Part shown: positions 63,740 through 64,000 of the stretch, in pieces | Numbering within the stretch: position 1 is the stretch's first letter | Layout of the letters: each line of letters starts with the position of its first letter | Assembly (NCBI GenBank): GCA_964489835.1 | Contig: CAZBBC010000001.1 | Location: forward strand, 62,001-126,000 | Length of the DNA: 64,000 bases | From: CAZBBC01 sp964489835 | GTDB lineage: Bacteria; Calditrichota; Calditrichia; JAJRVZ01 | Direction: 5' to 3' | The notes under the pieces: model-generated | Databases searched by the model: none | What the model was told of the DNA's origin: nothing | What the model saw: the letters and a program-made list of their open reading frames with translations, nothing else | Program-made: the position numbers and the translations under genes

Positions 63740-64000
63740 ATGACTCAAATGAAGGAAAAAATCGCGTCGCTTTTACCAGCATGGCGTGAGAGAGTGGTTC
63801 GATTGTTGAAAGAACATGGTGACACTGAAGTGGGGCCGGTGAAAATCAGCCAATTTTATAACGGCATGCGTGGTGTTAAATGTCTGACAACAGACATATC
63901 ATATCTTGACCCGTTTGAAGGTATTCGTTTTCGGGGTTTTACAATTCCTGAAACGCTTGAAAAGTTACCACGTGCCCCGGGGGCAGAAATGCCTTATGTC
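63740..64000 (+). CDS. Citrate synthase, eukaryotic-like type I (3' truncated by window edge)
   Basis: Only the first 87 residues are visible. They match the N-terminus of the eukaryotic-like citrate synthase family: LLKEHGDTEVGPVKISQFYN, GMRGVKCLTTDISYLDP, EGIRFRGFTIPETLEKLP. This form differs from the E. coli hexameric type and occurs in Bacteroidetes/FCB and other lineages. The ATG is preceded by AAGGAG. It would condense acetyl-CoA and oxaloacetate; the catalytic His/Asp residues are outside the window. Confidence 0.92.
   Translation, partial: MTQMKEKIASLLPAWRERVVRLLKEHGDTEVGPVKISQFYNGMRGVKCLTTDISYLDPFEGIRFRGFTIPETLEKLPRAPGAEMPYV

Overview
The window is one contiguous piece of an AT-rich bacterial chromosome. 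It starts inside gyrA and ends inside a citrate synthase gene; both are cut by the window edges. Gene content suggests a Gram-negative member of the FCB group, perhaps Calditrichota/KSB1-like. Pointers are several lipoproteins with lipoboxes, an outer-membrane beta-barrel, HQLGTP-type and NtrB-type histidine kinases, a eukaryotic-type citrate synthase, an ADP-forming acyl-CoA synthetase, and long secreted LVIVD/Ig-like repeat proteins. That placement is inference: there is no rRNA or other decisive marker. I found no tRNA, rRNA, CRISPR array, transposase or prophage gene.

Layout. 1-5.7 kb: gyrA end, rex, a TPR lipoprotein, mtnA, a potassium-channel protein with an RCK domain, and a secreted protein. 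5.7-11 kb (minus strand): ECF sigma/anti-sigma pair, an orphan histidine kinase, an MBL-fold hydrolase, an alpha/beta hydrolase, a small cytochrome c and a Bcp peroxiredoxin. 11-16 kb: a 1372-residue secreted LVIVD/Ig-repeat protein and a DUF502 membrane protein. 16-22.6 kb: an apparent self-contained sigma-54 regulon (below). 22.7-31 kb: an ALDH7-like dehydrogenase, PolX, an RND efflux pair and plsX. 31-41 kb: signalling and transport genes (GAF-SpoIIE phosphatase, sodium symporter, cyclic-nucleotide-binding protein, AI-2E family permease) and small enzymes. 41-57 kb: ADP-forming acyl-CoA synthetase, M23 peptidase, the AmrB/AmrA pair, a second symporter, tex, nth, an aminotransferase, and an operon with HAD, RMDN-like TPR and HEAT-cyclophilin proteins. 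57-64 kb: a three-gene PilM/PilO-like envelope module, then rsmD-coaD-pta, fmdB and citrate synthase.

The most interesting region is 16-22.6 kb. A membrane PAS histidine kinase and an NtrC-type activator flank an outer-membrane barrel gene and two secreted proteins with DxDxDG calcium-type repeats. Two sigma-54 (-24/-12) promoters with exact 10-bp GG-to-GT spacing are readable. Each has a pair of related 18-bp sites about 105-145 bp upstream of the predicted start, which look like enhancer sites for the activator. The architecture resembles the exosortase-associated PrsK/PrsR circuit, but no exosortase or PEP-CTERM motif is present.

The second candidate is 57.3-61.2 kb: a large helical single-pass protein, a PilM-like actin-fold protein and a PilO/GspM-like bitopic protein with a long acidic cytoplasmic arm, with no other pilus or secretion genes beside them.

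Many intergenic gaps carry palindromic or tandem mini-repeats of several families, some built from 9-10 bp sub-repeats of a (C)ACRGATT-like word. The window therefore has a heavy non-coding repeat load. Several genes start at TTG with a good Shine-Dalgarno sequence.
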